From contig RHMC01000042.1 of assembly GCA_003719395.1 (NCBI GenBank), positions 1-48,329 on the forward strand: a stretch of DNA of 48,329 nucleotides, given 5' to 3'. The translations under genes and the position numbers were made by a program. How positions within the stretch are numbered: the first letter of the stretch is position 1; each line of letters starts with the position of its first letter. This DNA is from Streptomyces altiplanensis (GTDB taxonomy: Bacteria; Actinomycetota; Actinomycetes; Streptomycetales; Streptomycetaceae). A model generated the notes under the pieces. It saw nothing but the letters and a program-made list of their open reading frames with translations, was not told the DNA's origin and ran no database searches. Positions 8,445 to 16,321 of this stretch are shown piece by piece.

Positions 8445-9019
8445 CACACCTGCGTCCGATGAAAGTTGAGGAAGGACCGCGAGGCCGTCGGCCCGCGCTG
8501 TCCCTGATAACGCGACCCGTACCGCTCGGAGCCGTACGGGAACTCGGTGGGCGAGCTCAGCTGGAACATGCACAGCTGCCCGATCTTCATGCCGGGCCAC
8601 AGCTTGATCGGCAGCGTCGCCAGGTTCGACAGTTCGAGCGTCACGTGCCCGGAGAATCCGGGGTCGATGAACCCGGCGGTCGAGTGCGTGACGAGCCCGA
8701 GCCGTCCGAGCGAGCTCTTGCCCTCCAGCCGCGACGCGAGGTTGTCCGGCAGCGTGATCGTCTCGTACGTCGACGCCAGCACGAACTCACCGGGGTGCAG
8801 GATGAACGCCTCGTCCCCCTCCGGCTCCACCTCCCGCGTCAGATCCGACTGCTCCACAGCCGGGTCGATATGCGGGTAACGGTGGTTCTCGAACACCCGG
8901 AAGTAGCGGTCGAGCCGCACGTCGATGCTCGAGGGCTGCACCATGGATTCGTCGTACGGATCAATACGCACGCGTCCGGCGTCGATCTCGGCCCGGATGT
9001 CCTTGTCTGAGAGAAGCAC
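8444..9019 (-). CDS. dcd: dCTP deaminase
   Basis: 191 residues, the usual length. It deaminates dCTP towards dUTP/dUMP for thymidylate synthesis. Family landmarks are [22 protein letters not shown], the catalytic region [29 protein letters not shown], and the C-terminal [11 protein letters not shown] lid over the active site. It heads a two-gene operon with the PRTase, with a one-base stop/start overlap. Actinobacteria may have the bifunctional (dUMP-forming) type; I cannot decide that here. Confidence 0.97.
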   Translation of the reverse strand: MLLSDKDIRAEIDAGRVRIDPYDESMVQPSSIDVRLDRYFRVFENHRYPHIDPAVEQSDLTREVEPEGDEAFILHPGEFVLASTYETITLPDNLASRLEGKSSLGRLGLVTHSTAGFIDPGFSGHVTLELSNLATLPIKLWPGMKIGQLCMFQLSSPTEFPYGSERYGSRYQGQRGPTASRSFLNFHRTQV

Positions 9020-9100
9020 GCCCCGAGGATACGCAGAACGCGCGGGCCCGCCCCAATCGAACAGTCCCGCGCGCCCCTCACTCCCTGCTCACTCCCTGCG

Positions 9101-9274
9101 CTAACGCTGCTCCAGCACCACCGGCACGGCATTCCGCAGCCGGGCACAGCGCGGACAGCGGATGAGCCGCCCCGGCCCGATCCGGCCGGCTCCGAGCCGC
9201 TGCAGTGGGAACGATGTGGTGCTGAACACGTGCCCTTCGGCACAACGGACGACGGTGGGCTCCATCAAGTCCAT
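9101..9274 (-). CDS. Small zinc-ribbon-like protein
   Basis: 57 residues. Cys and His are spaced like a zinc ribbon: VRCAEGH near the start and IRCPRCARLR later. It resembles small conserved hypothetical proteins of Streptomyces, by recollection of the family only. ATG 9274 has GGAAGGG five bases upstream. Translation in the other frames gives no better product. Function unknown. Confidence 0.6.
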   Translation of the reverse strand: MDLMEPTVVRCAEGHVFSTTSFPLQRLGAGRIGPGRLIRCPRCARLRNAVPVVLEQR

Positions 9275-9460
9275 CAGGTCCCTTCCCCAACAAAGCCTGG
9301 ACGAGAACGCCACATTAGGGGATGAAGAGGACGCCCCTCCAGGCGGCACTCCGCCCTCCAAGGTACGCCCCCACGCGAACACGAAAACCGCCACCACAGA
9401 CACGGGACCGGGGGTGGGGTACACTGTCCGACGACGCGGTGCCGGTGAACGGCCCGCTGC

Positions 9461-9534
9461 GCGGGTGTAGTTTAATGGTAGAACATGAGCTTCCCAAGCT
9501 CAGAGCGCGAGTTCGATTCTCGTCACCCGCTCCA
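9461..9534 (+). tRNA. tRNA-Gly(CCC), integration target
   Basis: The acceptor stem GCGGGTG pairs with CACCCGC. The anticodon arm is TGAGC-TTCCCAA-GCTCA, giving anticodon CCC. The T arm GCGAGTTCGATTCTCGT is intact and the 3' CCA is encoded. A likely -10 box TACACT lies at 9420-9425. The 3' half (from 9491) is the crossover region of the integrated AICE, and the element restores the complete gene on its left side. Confidence 0.97.
9491..9534 (+). other. attL core of the AICE (tRNA 3' half)
   Basis: These 44 bp (from TTCCCAAGCTC to CCA) are repeated exactly at 21160-21203, bounding an 11.7-kb element whose integrase gene starts reading about 50 bp away. Imperfect copies recur at 22654, 23720 and 25733. 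Confidence 0.92.
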
Positions 9535-9539
9535 TGCAG

Positions 9540-9570
9540 AAGGCCCAGGTCATAGACCCGGGCCTTTCTT
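9540..9570 (+). terminator. Terminator of tRNA-Gly
   Basis: An 11-bp stem with one mismatch (AAGGCCCAGGT/ACCCGGGCCTT) is followed by TTCTTGTT. Similar hairpins follow every downstream copy of the att core. Confidence 0.8.
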
Positions 9571-9585
9571 GTTGTCTAGACCTGG

Positions 9586-10746
9586 CTAGGCGTCCCGTGC
9601 CACATCCGTGCCAGATGCCGGGTCGTCCGCCGCTTCGCGCCGAGCCCGTACGAGCTGGTCGAGGCCGGCCGCCACTTCGCGCTGCCGCTCAAGATCCGAG
9701 TGCTGGTAGATCAACGCGGCCCGCTCGGTCGACTGCCCCGCCCGCACCATCGTGTCCTTCAGAGTGGCCCCGGACCGGGTCGTGAGGGTGTGCCCGGTGT
9801 GACGAAGATCGTAGAAGCGGAAGCCGTCGGGAAGACCAATCTTGGATCGAGCCGCACGCCACTTTCGCCCGAAGGTGGAACGACGGAACGGCTTGCCCTT
9901 CTCCCCCACGAACAGCAGTCCGTCCGGGCCCTTCTCGGCGTACCAGTCGAGATGCCGACGAAGGTCGGTCCGCAAAAAGGCCGGCAGAACGACGAGCCGC
10001 TTGCCCGCTTCCGACTTGGTCGGTCCTTCTGCCCGCTTGCCCGTGGTCAGCTCGGGGGCTGCCTGCCTGACGCGGACGGTGAGGTTGTCGAGGTCGACAT
10101 CCTTACGGCGCAACTCCGCCTGTTCCTCCGGGCGGAGAGGCCCGTACGCACCGAGGAAGACCATCAGCCGCCAGCGGGGCCCGAGAGCGTCAGCGAGCGC
10201 GTCGACCTGGTCGACGGTGGCGACGGGACGTTCGGCCGCGGTTTCCTTTCCGGCGCCCCGAATGCGGCAGGGGTTGCGCCGGATCAGCTCGTCCTCGACC
10301 GCGGTCTCCAGAATGGCCTTGAGGAGCCGATAGCTCTTGGCGACGGTGGTCTCGGCCCCGGTGGCGTCGAGTCGTTCCGAACGCCAGGACCGTACGCGGG
10401 GCGCGGTGATCTGATCGAGGTCCAGGTCCTCGAAGGCCGGCAGGATGTGCAGCCGCAGAAGACGCCGGTACAACTCCTCAGTGGTCTGCGAGAGGCGGCG
10501 TTCCTTCACCCAGAGCAGGGCGTACTCCCTGAAGGACACTGCACCGGTGTCGGGGTCCTGCCAGTCACCGCGCCGGATCTCGGTCCGCTTCTCTGCGAGC
10601 CAGTCATCAGCGTCACGGGTGGTCGCGAACGTCTCGGGAGCGGGCCGCATTACACCGTCCGGGCCGGGATACCGAGCCTGGAACCGTCCCGAAGGCAGCT
10701 TCCGCACAGCCCCGAACGTGCGGCGCTTCCCCTTCCTGTTGGCCAT
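9586..10746 (-). CDS. int: Tyrosine recombinase (AICE integrase)
   Basis: 386-residue site-specific integrase acting on the tRNA-Gly att core. An N-terminal SAM-like core-binding domain (about residues 65-150) precedes the catalytic domain. The first catalytic Arg sits in GPLRPEEQAEL (about 200), the second in YDLRHTGHTL (about 313), and the Tyr nucleophile in ALIYQHS (about 346). The usual His of the H-x-x-R box is Tyr, and the following His/Trp position (GHS) is Gln in AGQSTERAALIY. Arg, Arg and Tyr are intact. ATG 10746 shares one base with the xis stop (TGATG). It is the last gene of the leftward operon, adjacent to attL, as in pSAM2. Confidence 0.93.
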   Translation of the reverse strand: MANRKGKRRTFGAVRKLPSGRFQARYPGPDGVMRPAPETFATTRDADDWLAEKRTEIRRGDWQDPDTGAVSFREYALLWVKERRLSQTTEELYRRLLRLHILPAFEDLDLDQITAPRVRSWRSERLDATGAETTVAKSYRLLKAILETAVEDELIRRNPCRIRGAGKETAAERPVATVDQVDALADALGPRWRLMVFLGAYGPLRPEEQAELRRKDVDLDNLTVRVRQAAPELTTGKRAEGPTKSEAGKRLVVLPAFLRTDLRRHLDWYAEKGPDGLLFVGEKGKPFRRSTFGRKWRAARSKIGLPDGFRFYDLRHTGHTLTTRSGATLKDTMVRAGQSTERAALIYQHSDLERQREVAAGLDQLVRARREAADDPASGTDVARDA

Positions 10747-10958
10747 CAGGCAGCCCTTCCATAGCCCGACCGACGACGGCGGATGGGCTGCACGGTGTTG
10801 CCCTCGATGTACGCCTCCAGGACGCTCTCTTTGATGCGCACGTGGCTGCCGACCTTCACGAAGGCGATGCGGCGTTCGGCGATGAGGCGGCGCGGGAAGC
10901 GTGTGGTGGTGCCGAGGCGTTCGGCGGCTTGGTCGACGGTGAGCAGGGGGTCAGTCAC
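10746..10958 (-). CDS. xis: Excisionase (HTH_17/MerR-like)
   Basis: 70-residue DNA-binding protein that directs Int towards excision. The body LLTVDQAAERLGTTTRFPRRLIAERRIAFVKVG is a winged helix-turn-helix of the excisionase family, followed by an HVRIKESVLEAYIEG wing/helix and a basic tail. The GTG start (10958-10956) overlaps the repSA stop by four bases (GTGA). Tight overlap with repSA and int argues for a single message and coordinated excision and replication. Confidence 0.9.
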   Translation of the reverse strand: MTDPLLTVDQAAERLGTTTRFPRRLIAERRIAFVKVGSHVRIKESVLEAYIEGNTVQPIRRRRSGYGRAA

Positions 10959-12337
10959 GACCGGTCTCCTTCCAGGGTGGCGAGGGCATCGCGGGCGGTT
11001 TCTCGGTTGTGTTGCAGGTCTCTGGCGATCGAGGCAGCGAGGACGGATTCGCCGGGGCTGTGGCCCTGCCCGGCGTACTGCCAGTCGGTGAGGACGAGGA
11101 CGGTCGGGTCCTGGTCGGGGTCGGGCAGGCCGAGTTCTTCGCGCTGTTGGGCGGCGCGGTAGTCGGCGCGGATCTGACGGAGTGCGCCGAGGGTGGTGGA
11201 GTAGCGGCGGGACTTGGAGGAGAAGTGGCCGCGGAAGCCGAGCATGTGAGCCCAGGCCCTCAGCCGCCGGTCCGGGTAGAGCGGATCGAGGTCGAAGCAG
11301 GCTTCGATGAGTCGGCGCGGGTGGTCGGGTACGTCGAGGAGGACCAGGGCCTCGCGGTTGCCGACGCGGCGGTCGACGGTGCCAGTCGTCTCGGCGGCTT
11401 TGGTGGCGTACTTGGCGACGTAGGAGGCGACGGCCTGTTCGGTGATGTCGGTCCCGGCGTCGAAGGCGCGGATGGGGCGGATATCGAGCTGGGTGCCCCA
11501 GCGGAGCGGGCGGTCGGGTTGGCCGGCGGCGGCCGGGACGGTGATGGTCGTGTACGAGTGCGCGACGGCCGCGCGGATGGAGTCACTGAGCAGCTGCACG
11601 GAGGCCCAGGAGGGTGGCGGGCTGTCGGCTCCTTCCGGGCCGTCGAGGCGGACGACGGCATGGAAGTGGACGGCACCGCGCTTCTGGAACTCGGCGACCT
11701 TGCCGTACGAGACCCGTGCCGTTTCCTTGAGTTCGCGTTGGGTGAGGTCGGCGCGGGCGGCGATCTCGCGGCGGAGTCGGTTGGTGAAGCGTTGCCACAG
11801 GTCCCCGGCGTGGTTGTTGAAGAGGACCGCGCCCGCGTAGTCGTACGTGTCGGGGTCAAGCGGGGTACCGAGGGTGTCGTCGTCGGGACTGTGTGAGGTG
11901 CCGCAGCGGCAGCGGCCGGAGTCGGGGCGGTTGTGAACCGGGCCGAAGGACGGGGCGGTGAGCGTGGCGAAGACGCGGGGATGGTCGCGGACGGTGGCGG
12001 GGACGTCCTTGTCCTGGTCGCCCGCGAGTCCGGCGCGGATCAGGTGGTAGGTGTCGGCGGAGTAGGTCCAGGCGCAGGCCGGGCAGCGGGAAGCGCGGCG
12101 GTTGCCGCAGGCGACGCGGAGCCGTCCGCCGGGCTCGGTGCTGGTGGAGTAGCGGTGCAGGGTCTCGCCGGTGGTCCTGTCCTTGGTGAGGGTCCAGCCA
12201 GAGAGGTGGATGGGGTTGGAGCAGCCACCCGTGCGGCGGATCTGATCTTGCCAGCGGTCGAAGCCGGTGGATCCGGCCACCCGCAGCAGATCGCCGAGGG
12301 TGGCCGGGTCCAGACCCGAGAGGATCGAGTCCGTCAC
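10955..12337 (-). CDS. repSA: RepSA-type replication initiator
   Basis: 460-residue initiator predicted to start rolling-circle replication of the excised element. A zinc-finger-like block (CGNRRASRCPACAWTY) lies near residue 80. An HUH-like motif, AVHFHAVVRLDG, lies near 225. A later VASYVAKYATKAAE segment provides candidate nucleophilic tyrosines. These features match the RepSA family of pSAM2-like elements. GTG 12337 is chosen because it overlaps the stop of the upstream small gene (GTGA); a longer in-frame start exists at 12379. The gene also overlaps xis downstream. Confidence 0.9.
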   Translation of the reverse strand: MTDSILSGLDPATLGDLLRVAGSTGFDRWQDQIRRTGGCSNPIHLSGWTLTKDRTTGETLHRYSTSTEPGGRLRVACGNRRASRCPACAWTYSADTYHLIRAGLAGDQDKDVPATVRDHPRVFATLTAPSFGPVHNRPDSGRCRCGTSHSPDDDTLGTPLDPDTYDYAGAVLFNNHAGDLWQRFTNRLRREIAARADLTQRELKETARVSYGKVAEFQKRGAVHFHAVVRLDGPEGADSPPPSWASVQLLSDSIRAAVAHSYTTITVPAAAGQPDRPLRWGTQLDIRPIRAFDAGTDITEQAVASYVAKYATKAAETTGTVDRRVGNREALVLLDVPDHPRRLIEACFDLDPLYPDRRLRAWAHMLGFRGHFSSKSRRYSTTLGALRQIRADYRAAQQREELGLPDPDQDPTVLVLTDWQYAGQGHSPGESVLAASIARDLQHNRETARDALATLEGDRS

Positions 12338-12528
12338 GCGTGCTCCCGCTGGACGACCGGGGCCGGAGCTGCGGTGCAAGTGGTGCCGGTGCCCTGGCAG
12401 CGGCGGCAGGTGACCAAGAGGGTGGCGCGTGTGCCGTCGTCCAGGACCGTCCCGGTGTCGATGGCGACGGCGGGGAAGCCGTCACAGTCCGGGCAGATAC
12501 GCGTCGGGGCAGGGCTGTGCTGGGCCAT
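12334..12528 (-). CDS. Small CxxC zinc-finger protein of the AICE operon
   Basis: 64 residues with two Cys pairs, CPDCDG and CRRCQGTG, resembling half of a DnaJ-type CxxCxGxG zinc domain. ATG 12528 follows AAAGGA, and the stop overlaps the repSA start by four bases. It is probably a small accessory protein of replication or gene control. The leader just upstream (12543-12620) is a copy of the repeat upstream of the GGDEF gene. No function is established. Confidence 0.7.
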   Translation of the reverse strand: MAQHSPAPTRICPDCDGFPAVAIDTGTVLDDGTRATLLVTCRRCQGTGTTCTAAPAPVVQREHA

Positions 12529-12542
12529 GATGGTGGTCCTTT

Positions 12543-12620
12543 CGATTGCGGTTGGAAGGGGCCGGACCGTCCGGGCGGCGGCGATGCTTGGCGGCTTGTG
12601 CGCCGCCCGGAGGCCGGTCA
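12543..12620 (-). repeat. Leader repeat B (about 78 bp) upstream of the zinc-finger gene
   Basis: This matches 13191-13272 over its whole length, with about a dozen differences. On the minus strand both copies begin at a TGACCGGCCTCCGGGCGG segment by the preceding stop and end just before the next Shine-Dalgarno. Each can fold by pairing CCGGGCGG with the distal CYGCCCGG, with CGCCAAGC-type sequence in between. A mobile intergenic module or an RNA leader is possible. Confidence 0.8.
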
Positions 12621-12628
12621 GAGCTGGA

Positions 12629-13180
12629 TCAGCGGGAGAGCGGACGGGTACCGCGTCGACCGGCCGTTCCCTTGGCCGCGTACATCGCACAGTCGGCGGT
12701 GGCGAGCGCGTCGGAGAGGCTGCGGACCGGCAGGTCTTTCACGTGACAGGAGCCGACGGACACGGAGACCGGGAGCCGGTGTCCGGCGTAGGCCACGGGC
12801 TGGTTCAGGGCGCGGTAGAGGCTCTCCAGGTCCGGGGCCTGGCGGGCGATGGCGACGAACTCGTCTCCGCCGAGGCGTCCGGCAATGCCGTGACGGCCGC
12901 ACCAGGCGGCGAGGCGTTCGGCGGTGACGGCCAGGGCGACGTCCCCGGCGGCGTGGCCGTAGGAGTCGTTGAGGTTCTTGAAGTCGTCGAGGTCTAGCAG
13001 GAGGACGACGGCGTCCCGGTGCCGGCGGATGATGCGCTCGGCGAGGGCGGTCCATCCGGCTCGGGTGCGCAGGCCGGTGAGCGGGTCCCGGCGGGCGGTG
13101 GCGAGCCGGTGGGTGAGCAGTGCGGTGTGTGAGGCCCAGCCGATGAGCGGTAAGGCGAGGGCGAGCGCTTGGGTGTCCAC
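12629..13180 (-). CDS. Diguanylate cyclase (GGDEF domain) carried by the AICE
   Basis: 183 residues with a short N-terminal hydrophobic segment (LALALPLIGWASHTALL) and then a full GGDEF domain. Landmarks are RDPLTGLRTRAGW, LLDLDDFKNLND with YGHAAGD, the active-site loop RLGGDEFVAI (about residues 103-112) and the late helix ADCAMYAAKG. All metal- and GTP-binding landmarks look intact, so c-di-GMP synthesis is predicted. The inhibitory RxxD site before GGDEF is absent (sequence HGIAGRL). GTG 13180 follows GAAGGAG. It lies in the transfer/replication operon between spdD-like and repSA-side genes, flanked by two copies of a leader repeat. Confidence 0.9.
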   Translation of the reverse strand: MDTQALALALPLIGWASHTALLTHRLATARRDPLTGLRTRAGWTALAERIIRRHRDAVVLLLDLDDFKNLNDSYGHAAGDVALAVTAERLAAWCGRHGIAGRLGGDEFVAIARQAPDLESLYRALNQPVAYAGHRLPVSVSVGSCHVKDLPVRSLSDALATADCAMYAAKGTAGRRGTRPLSR

Positions 13181-13190
13181 GGTTCTCCTT

Positions 13191-13272
13191 CGATGCGGTT
13201 AGAAGGGGTTGCGTGGGCCGTCCGGGCAGTGGCGATGCTTGGCGGCTTGTGGCACCGCCCGGAGGCCGGTCA
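13191..13272 (-). repeat. Leader repeat A (about 80 bp) upstream of the GGDEF gene
   Basis: Partner of 12543-12620. The shared core includes GGCGATGCTTGGCGGCTTGT and CGCCCGGAGGCCGGTCA, as read on the plus strand. The two copies bracket the diguanylate cyclase gene exactly. Confidence 0.8.
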
Positions 13273-13590
13273 GTGGTGCTGGTCTGCGGAGGCGATGAGC
13301 GAGCGGATGACCAGGGCGCAGATGGCGACGGATGCGCCGGTGATGGCGACCGCAAGGAGCATCGAGACCATGACCGCGCCGACGACCAGGACGACGGCCG
13401 CCCCACCACCCACGAGGGCGAGGACGGAGCCGGGCGTGAGCTGCACGGTCGGCCGAGTCGTAGCGGTCTGGGCAGCCAGCGGCATGGGGCTCTGCGGGGT
13501 GTGCTGGACCACGGCGGTCGGCTCGACGATGGTCGGCTGGGTGATGAGGCCGGTGGGCTGGGGCATGGTGGGGACCTTGGGCTTGAACAT
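13270..13590 (-). CDS. SpdD-like mobile-element membrane protein
   Basis: 106 residues. The N-terminal half is Pro/Thr-rich (MFKPKVPTMPQPTGLITQ). The C-terminal half has two adjoining hydrophobic helices (LALVGGGAAVVLVVGAVMV and MLLAVAITGASVAICALVI) and a short charged tail. It resembles proteins annotated SpdD in Streptomyces elements, linked to intramycelial spread. ATG 13590 follows GGGAG. The stop falls inside leader repeat A. Confidence 0.7.
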   Translation of the reverse strand: MFKPKVPTMPQPTGLITQPTIVEPTAVVQHTPQSPMPLAAQTATTRPTVQLTPGSVLALVGGGAAVVLVVGAVMVSMLLAVAITGASVAICALVIRSLIASADQHH

Positions 13591-13613
13591 GGTGGATCTC
13601 CCTTCACAGGCGG

Positions 13614-13769
13614 TTACTTGGCGACGCTGTCGATGGCGGGAGCGAGGAAGCTGTCCGCGAGGAGGTAGCCGCCCAGGAGCAGGACGGCGACCAGCCACAG
13701 GGGCGGGCGGATGAGCTTGATGCCGAGAGCGCCGACGACGATCAGGGCGAGCCAGAGCGGGACGTCCAT
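13614..13769 (-). CDS. 51-residue membrane peptide of the transfer operon
   Basis: Below common size cut-offs. It begins MDVPLWLALIVVGALG and has two hydrophobic helices separated by KLIRPP, with an Asp/Ser-rich C-terminus ending in AK. The ATG at 13769 and the TAA at 13614 fit neatly between the neighbouring spd-type genes (23 and 21 bases). It is probably an Spd-class spread accessory. The frame has Streptomyces codon usage. Confidence 0.65.
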   Translation of the reverse strand: MDVPLWLALIVVGALGIKLIRPPLWLVAVLLLGGYLLADSFLAPAIDSVAK

Positions 13770-13790
13770 GACGCGATCTCCTCTGTGTGA

Positions 13791-13982
13791 TCAGCGGGCG
13801 GTGCAGCGGTGGGTGCGGGCGGCGAGCTGGGCGGCGCTCTGGCTGGAGTAGTCGGCGGACCAGCCGCAGCGGTCGTTGGTGCAGACGGCGGCGTGTTTGG
13901 TGTGGCCGTGGCGGTCGCGGTGGGTGCCGATCTGCACAGGGCCGATCCGCATCACGGAGTGGAAGTGGTCACGAGCGGGCAT
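13791..13982 (-). CDS. Mobile-element transfer protein, 63 residues
   Basis: A small basic His/Cys-rich protein of the type commonly found in Streptomyces AICEs. It has HSVMRIGPVQIGTHRDRHG, then CTNDRCGWSADYSS, and ends HRCTAR, so three Cys and several His could bind zinc. ATG 13982 is preceded by AAAGGAG. It sits between the DUF2637 protein and the 51-residue membrane peptide. Its role in spread is inferred from position. Confidence 0.7.
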   Translation of the reverse strand: MPARDHFHSVMRIGPVQIGTHRDRHGHTKHAAVCTNDRCGWSADYSSQSAAQLAARTHRCTAR

Positions 13983-14003
13983 GGCGGTGGTTCTCCTTTC
14001 TGG

Positions 14004-14675
14004 TCAGGCGAGTTGGGCGGCGATGGTCTCGGCCAGCTGCGGCGGGACACCGAGTCGGGCGCGCAGGGTGTCGGTGTCGATCCGGGCGCCGGTGCGGGCG
14101 TGGTGGTCGTCGGCGAGCTTGCGGGCGTGGTCGACCAGCGCGGCCGGGACCGGCGGACCAGCCGGGGCGACGGGAGCGGGGGCGAGTTCCGGGATGTTCT
14201 CGGCAGCCGCGGCGACGGACTCCGGCCGTAGATCGGGGGTGGCCTCTCGCTCGACTTCCGGAGTGGGCTCCGGGGCTGCGGGTGCCGGCGGAACCGGATC
14301 GGGCGCTTCATTGGAGTGCGAGTGGGCGAGGAGGGTGCCGCCGAGGAAGGCGAGGGCGGGCCATCCCGCGATGCCGAACCGCAACCAGGCCGGCGGATGG
14401 GCCAGGTCGAGGAATCCGGCGGTGGCGACGTTGGCGCCGAGGGACGCGAACAGCGCGATGAGGAACCAGCACCAGGCCAGCCGGGACGGGCCCTCACTGC
14501 GCAGGCGCCGCCAGGCAGCGACCAGCAGCAGATCAACACTGATCGGGTACGCCCAGGCCTTCCAGCCGTCCTGCCCAGCGGCGGCGGCAAGGTCGTGCAG
14601 GTGGGCGAAGGACAGAGCCCCGGCGATGACGGCCTGGACCAGGACGGCGTCCACGCGGAAGGCGGGGCGGGCCAT
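14004..14675 (-). CDS. SpdB-like DUF2637 membrane protein
   Basis: 223 residues. The first ~125 contain four hydrophobic helices typical of DUF2637/SpdB (VDAVLVQAVIAGALSFAHLH, then WAYPISVDLLLVAAW, then CWFLIALFASLGANVATAG). A Pro/Ala/Glu-rich linker follows, then a C-terminal helical segment (VDHARKLADDHHARTG...LRARLGVPPQLAE) that looks like a small DNA-binding fold. SpdB proteins are thought to form a septal pore for spread of the element within recipient hyphae. ATG 14675 overlaps the preceding stop (TGATG). Confidence 0.8.
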   Translation of the reverse strand: MARPAFRVDAVLVQAVIAGALSFAHLHDLAAAAGQDGWKAWAYPISVDLLLVAAWRRLRSEGPSRLAWCWFLIALFASLGANVATAGFLDLAHPPAWLRFGIAGWPALAFLGGTLLAHSHSNEAPDPVPPAPAAPEPTPEVEREATPDLRPESVAAAAENIPELAPAPVAPAGPPVPAALVDHARKLADDHHARTGARIDTDTLRARLGVPPQLAETIAAQLA

Positions 14676-14878
14676 CAGACGCTCCCGGGGTGGTCAGTGT
14701 CGCCGATGGGGTCGTAGCCGGGCGGGAACATGCCCGGCGGCGGCTCCGGAAGCGACACGGCGAGCGAAGGGCCGATGGTGTCGATGAACGCGTCGTCGGC
14801 ACCGGGGATCTCGGCGTACAGGGCCAGGGCGCCGAGCATCAACACGGTGCGGTGGAAGTCCTCGATGTGCTCACACAT
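14675..14878 (-). CDS. Hypothetical 67-residue acidic protein of the transfer operon
   Basis: Starts MCEHIEDFHRTVLMLG, continues with one amphipathic helix and an acidic Pro/Gly-rich end (PPGMFPPGYDPIGDTD). No family is recognised. ATG 14878 has GGGAGAG upstream, and its TGA overlaps the DUF2637 start, indicating translational coupling. Confidence 0.6.
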   Translation of the reverse strand: MCEHIEDFHRTVLMLGALALYAEIPGADDAFIDTIGPSLAVSLPEPPPGMFPPGYDPIGDTDHPGSV

Positions 14879-14963
14879 GGGAGTCGCTCTCCCTTCCTTC
14901 AGGCATGGAGCGGGTAGGGACCTGGCGCGATGCGGTCGCGCCAACCGGCGGTGCGGGGAGACG

Positions 14964-16319
14964 TCAGGCTGTGACGGAGGCAGGCTTGGCGAGCGGCTCG
15001 GAGGCCGGGGCCAGGGCACCGGCGACGGGCCGGAAGGCTGCGAGGACGGGAAGGTCCGGGGTGCGGTCGGCGTGCCGGTTGCAGATGTTCACGGCCGTAC
15101 GGAGCGAGGTGTGCGGAGCGCGGATGCGGGCCCAGCCGCCGGAGGAATCTCCGGTGACGGCGATGCCGGGAGTCTCGGTGGGGATCTGAATGGCGGCCAG
15201 GACGGCGTCCGGGGCGATGTCGCCGAAGGCCATGTTGGCGGATGACTCGTCGTTGACGCGGTGTGCGGTGCGGCCGGTGAGCTGGGCGCGGAGCATGGTG
15301 ATGCCCTTGCCGAGTTCGGAGCCGAAGCGCTGTCCGCAGATCTCCAGGTAGATCCCGGCAGCCCGGCCGAGCTGGGCGAGGCGGACCAAGGCGGTGATGA
15401 TCCGGTCCCGGCGCTTCTCCTCCTCCTTCGAGGCGAAGAGGGCGAGTTCGGCGACCTCGTCCACCAGGACCACGACCGGGACCGGGCGCAGGTGGTCGGG
15501 CAGGTCCCAGATGTCAGCGGCGATCTCCGCGTCCGGCACGTTCACCGTGATCCGCTGCTCGGCCCGGATCAGTTGGTAGACGTCCTCCATGTGCGTGACG
15601 AGAGCGTCAAGGAGCTCCAGGGCGGTGTCGGGGTTGTCGGCGAGCGCGGAGAACCGGCGAGCCAGCGGGAAGAGCTCAACCCCCTGCTTGCAGTCGATCC
15701 CGACCAACGCCACGTCCATCGGTGCGAGGCCGGCCACCAGGTTGCGCTGATAGACCGACTTCCCCGACTCCGTGGCGCCGAGGGTGAGCCCGTGCGGAAC
15801 GGCACGGTAGTCGCGGTAGTGGACCGCCCCGTCCTCCCGCAGGGCGACCGGGACCCGCATCGGAGCAGGGTCGGTTCTGGCGGGCATCTGCACCCGCTTG
15901 AGGACGTCGTAGCCGGTCATCCGCACTTCGACGACGCCGGAGCGCAATTCGCGGGAGGTCACGCCGTACATACCGAAAGAGTGACGCAGCCGGTCCGTGG
16001 CGGCGGAGACGTCGAAGGCGTCCTGACCGGGGCGGAGCTTGAGGCGGAGCACCAGGCCGGTGCGGGTCGGGTGGATGCGCAGGATGCGCGGGGCGCGGGA
16101 CTCCGGCACGGGCCGGTTGGTCATCCGGGCTAAGGCCAGGCGCCAGCGGGAGGGCGGGACAGTCAGCCCGCACGCGTCCATCACGGAGACGTAGCGGACC
16201 AGCACCCGCACAGCGGCGAGGGCCGCGCCGAAGGCCAGCCAATACCAGGCGGGGCGCCGCCACCGCAGGATCACTGCGGTAGCGACAACCAGCACCAGGG
16301 CGACCGTGAAGCCGGTCAT
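14964..16319 (-). CDS. traSA: FtsK/SpoIIIE-type DNA translocase, conjugative transfer protein TraSA
   Basis: 451-residue ATPase that moves double-stranded DNA between hyphae, the single essential conjugation protein of AICEs. It has an N-terminal hydrophobic segment (VALVLVVATAVIL...WYWLAFGAALAAVRVLV), Walker A GATESGKS (about residue 180) and Walker B PVVVLVDEVAEL (about 281). A downstream GQRFGSEL/LTGRTAHRVND block matches the FtsK motor family. The start MTGFTV at 16319 lies two bases after the stop of the OB-like gene. The C-terminal part likely recognises the clt locus. Confidence 0.92.
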   Translation of the reverse strand: MTGFTVALVLVVATAVILRWRRPAWYWLAFGAALAAVRVLVRYVSVMDACGLTVPPSRWRLALARMTNRPVPESRAPRILRIHPTRTGLVLRLKLRPGQDAFDVSAATDRLRHSFGMYGVTSRELRSGVVEVRMTGYDVLKRVQMPARTDPAPMRVPVALREDGAVHYRDYRAVPHGLTLGATESGKSVYQRNLVAGLAPMDVALVGIDCKQGVELFPLARRFSALADNPDTALELLDALVTHMEDVYQLIRAEQRITVNVPDAEIAADIWDLPDHLRPVPVVVLVDEVAELALFASKEEEKRRDRIITALVRLAQLGRAAGIYLEICGQRFGSELGKGITMLRAQLTGRTAHRVNDESSANMAFGDIAPDAVLAAIQIPTETPGIAVTGDSSGGWARIRAPHTSLRTAVNICNRHADRTPDLPVLAAFRPVAGALAPASEPLAKPASVTA

Positions 16320-16321
16320 GA

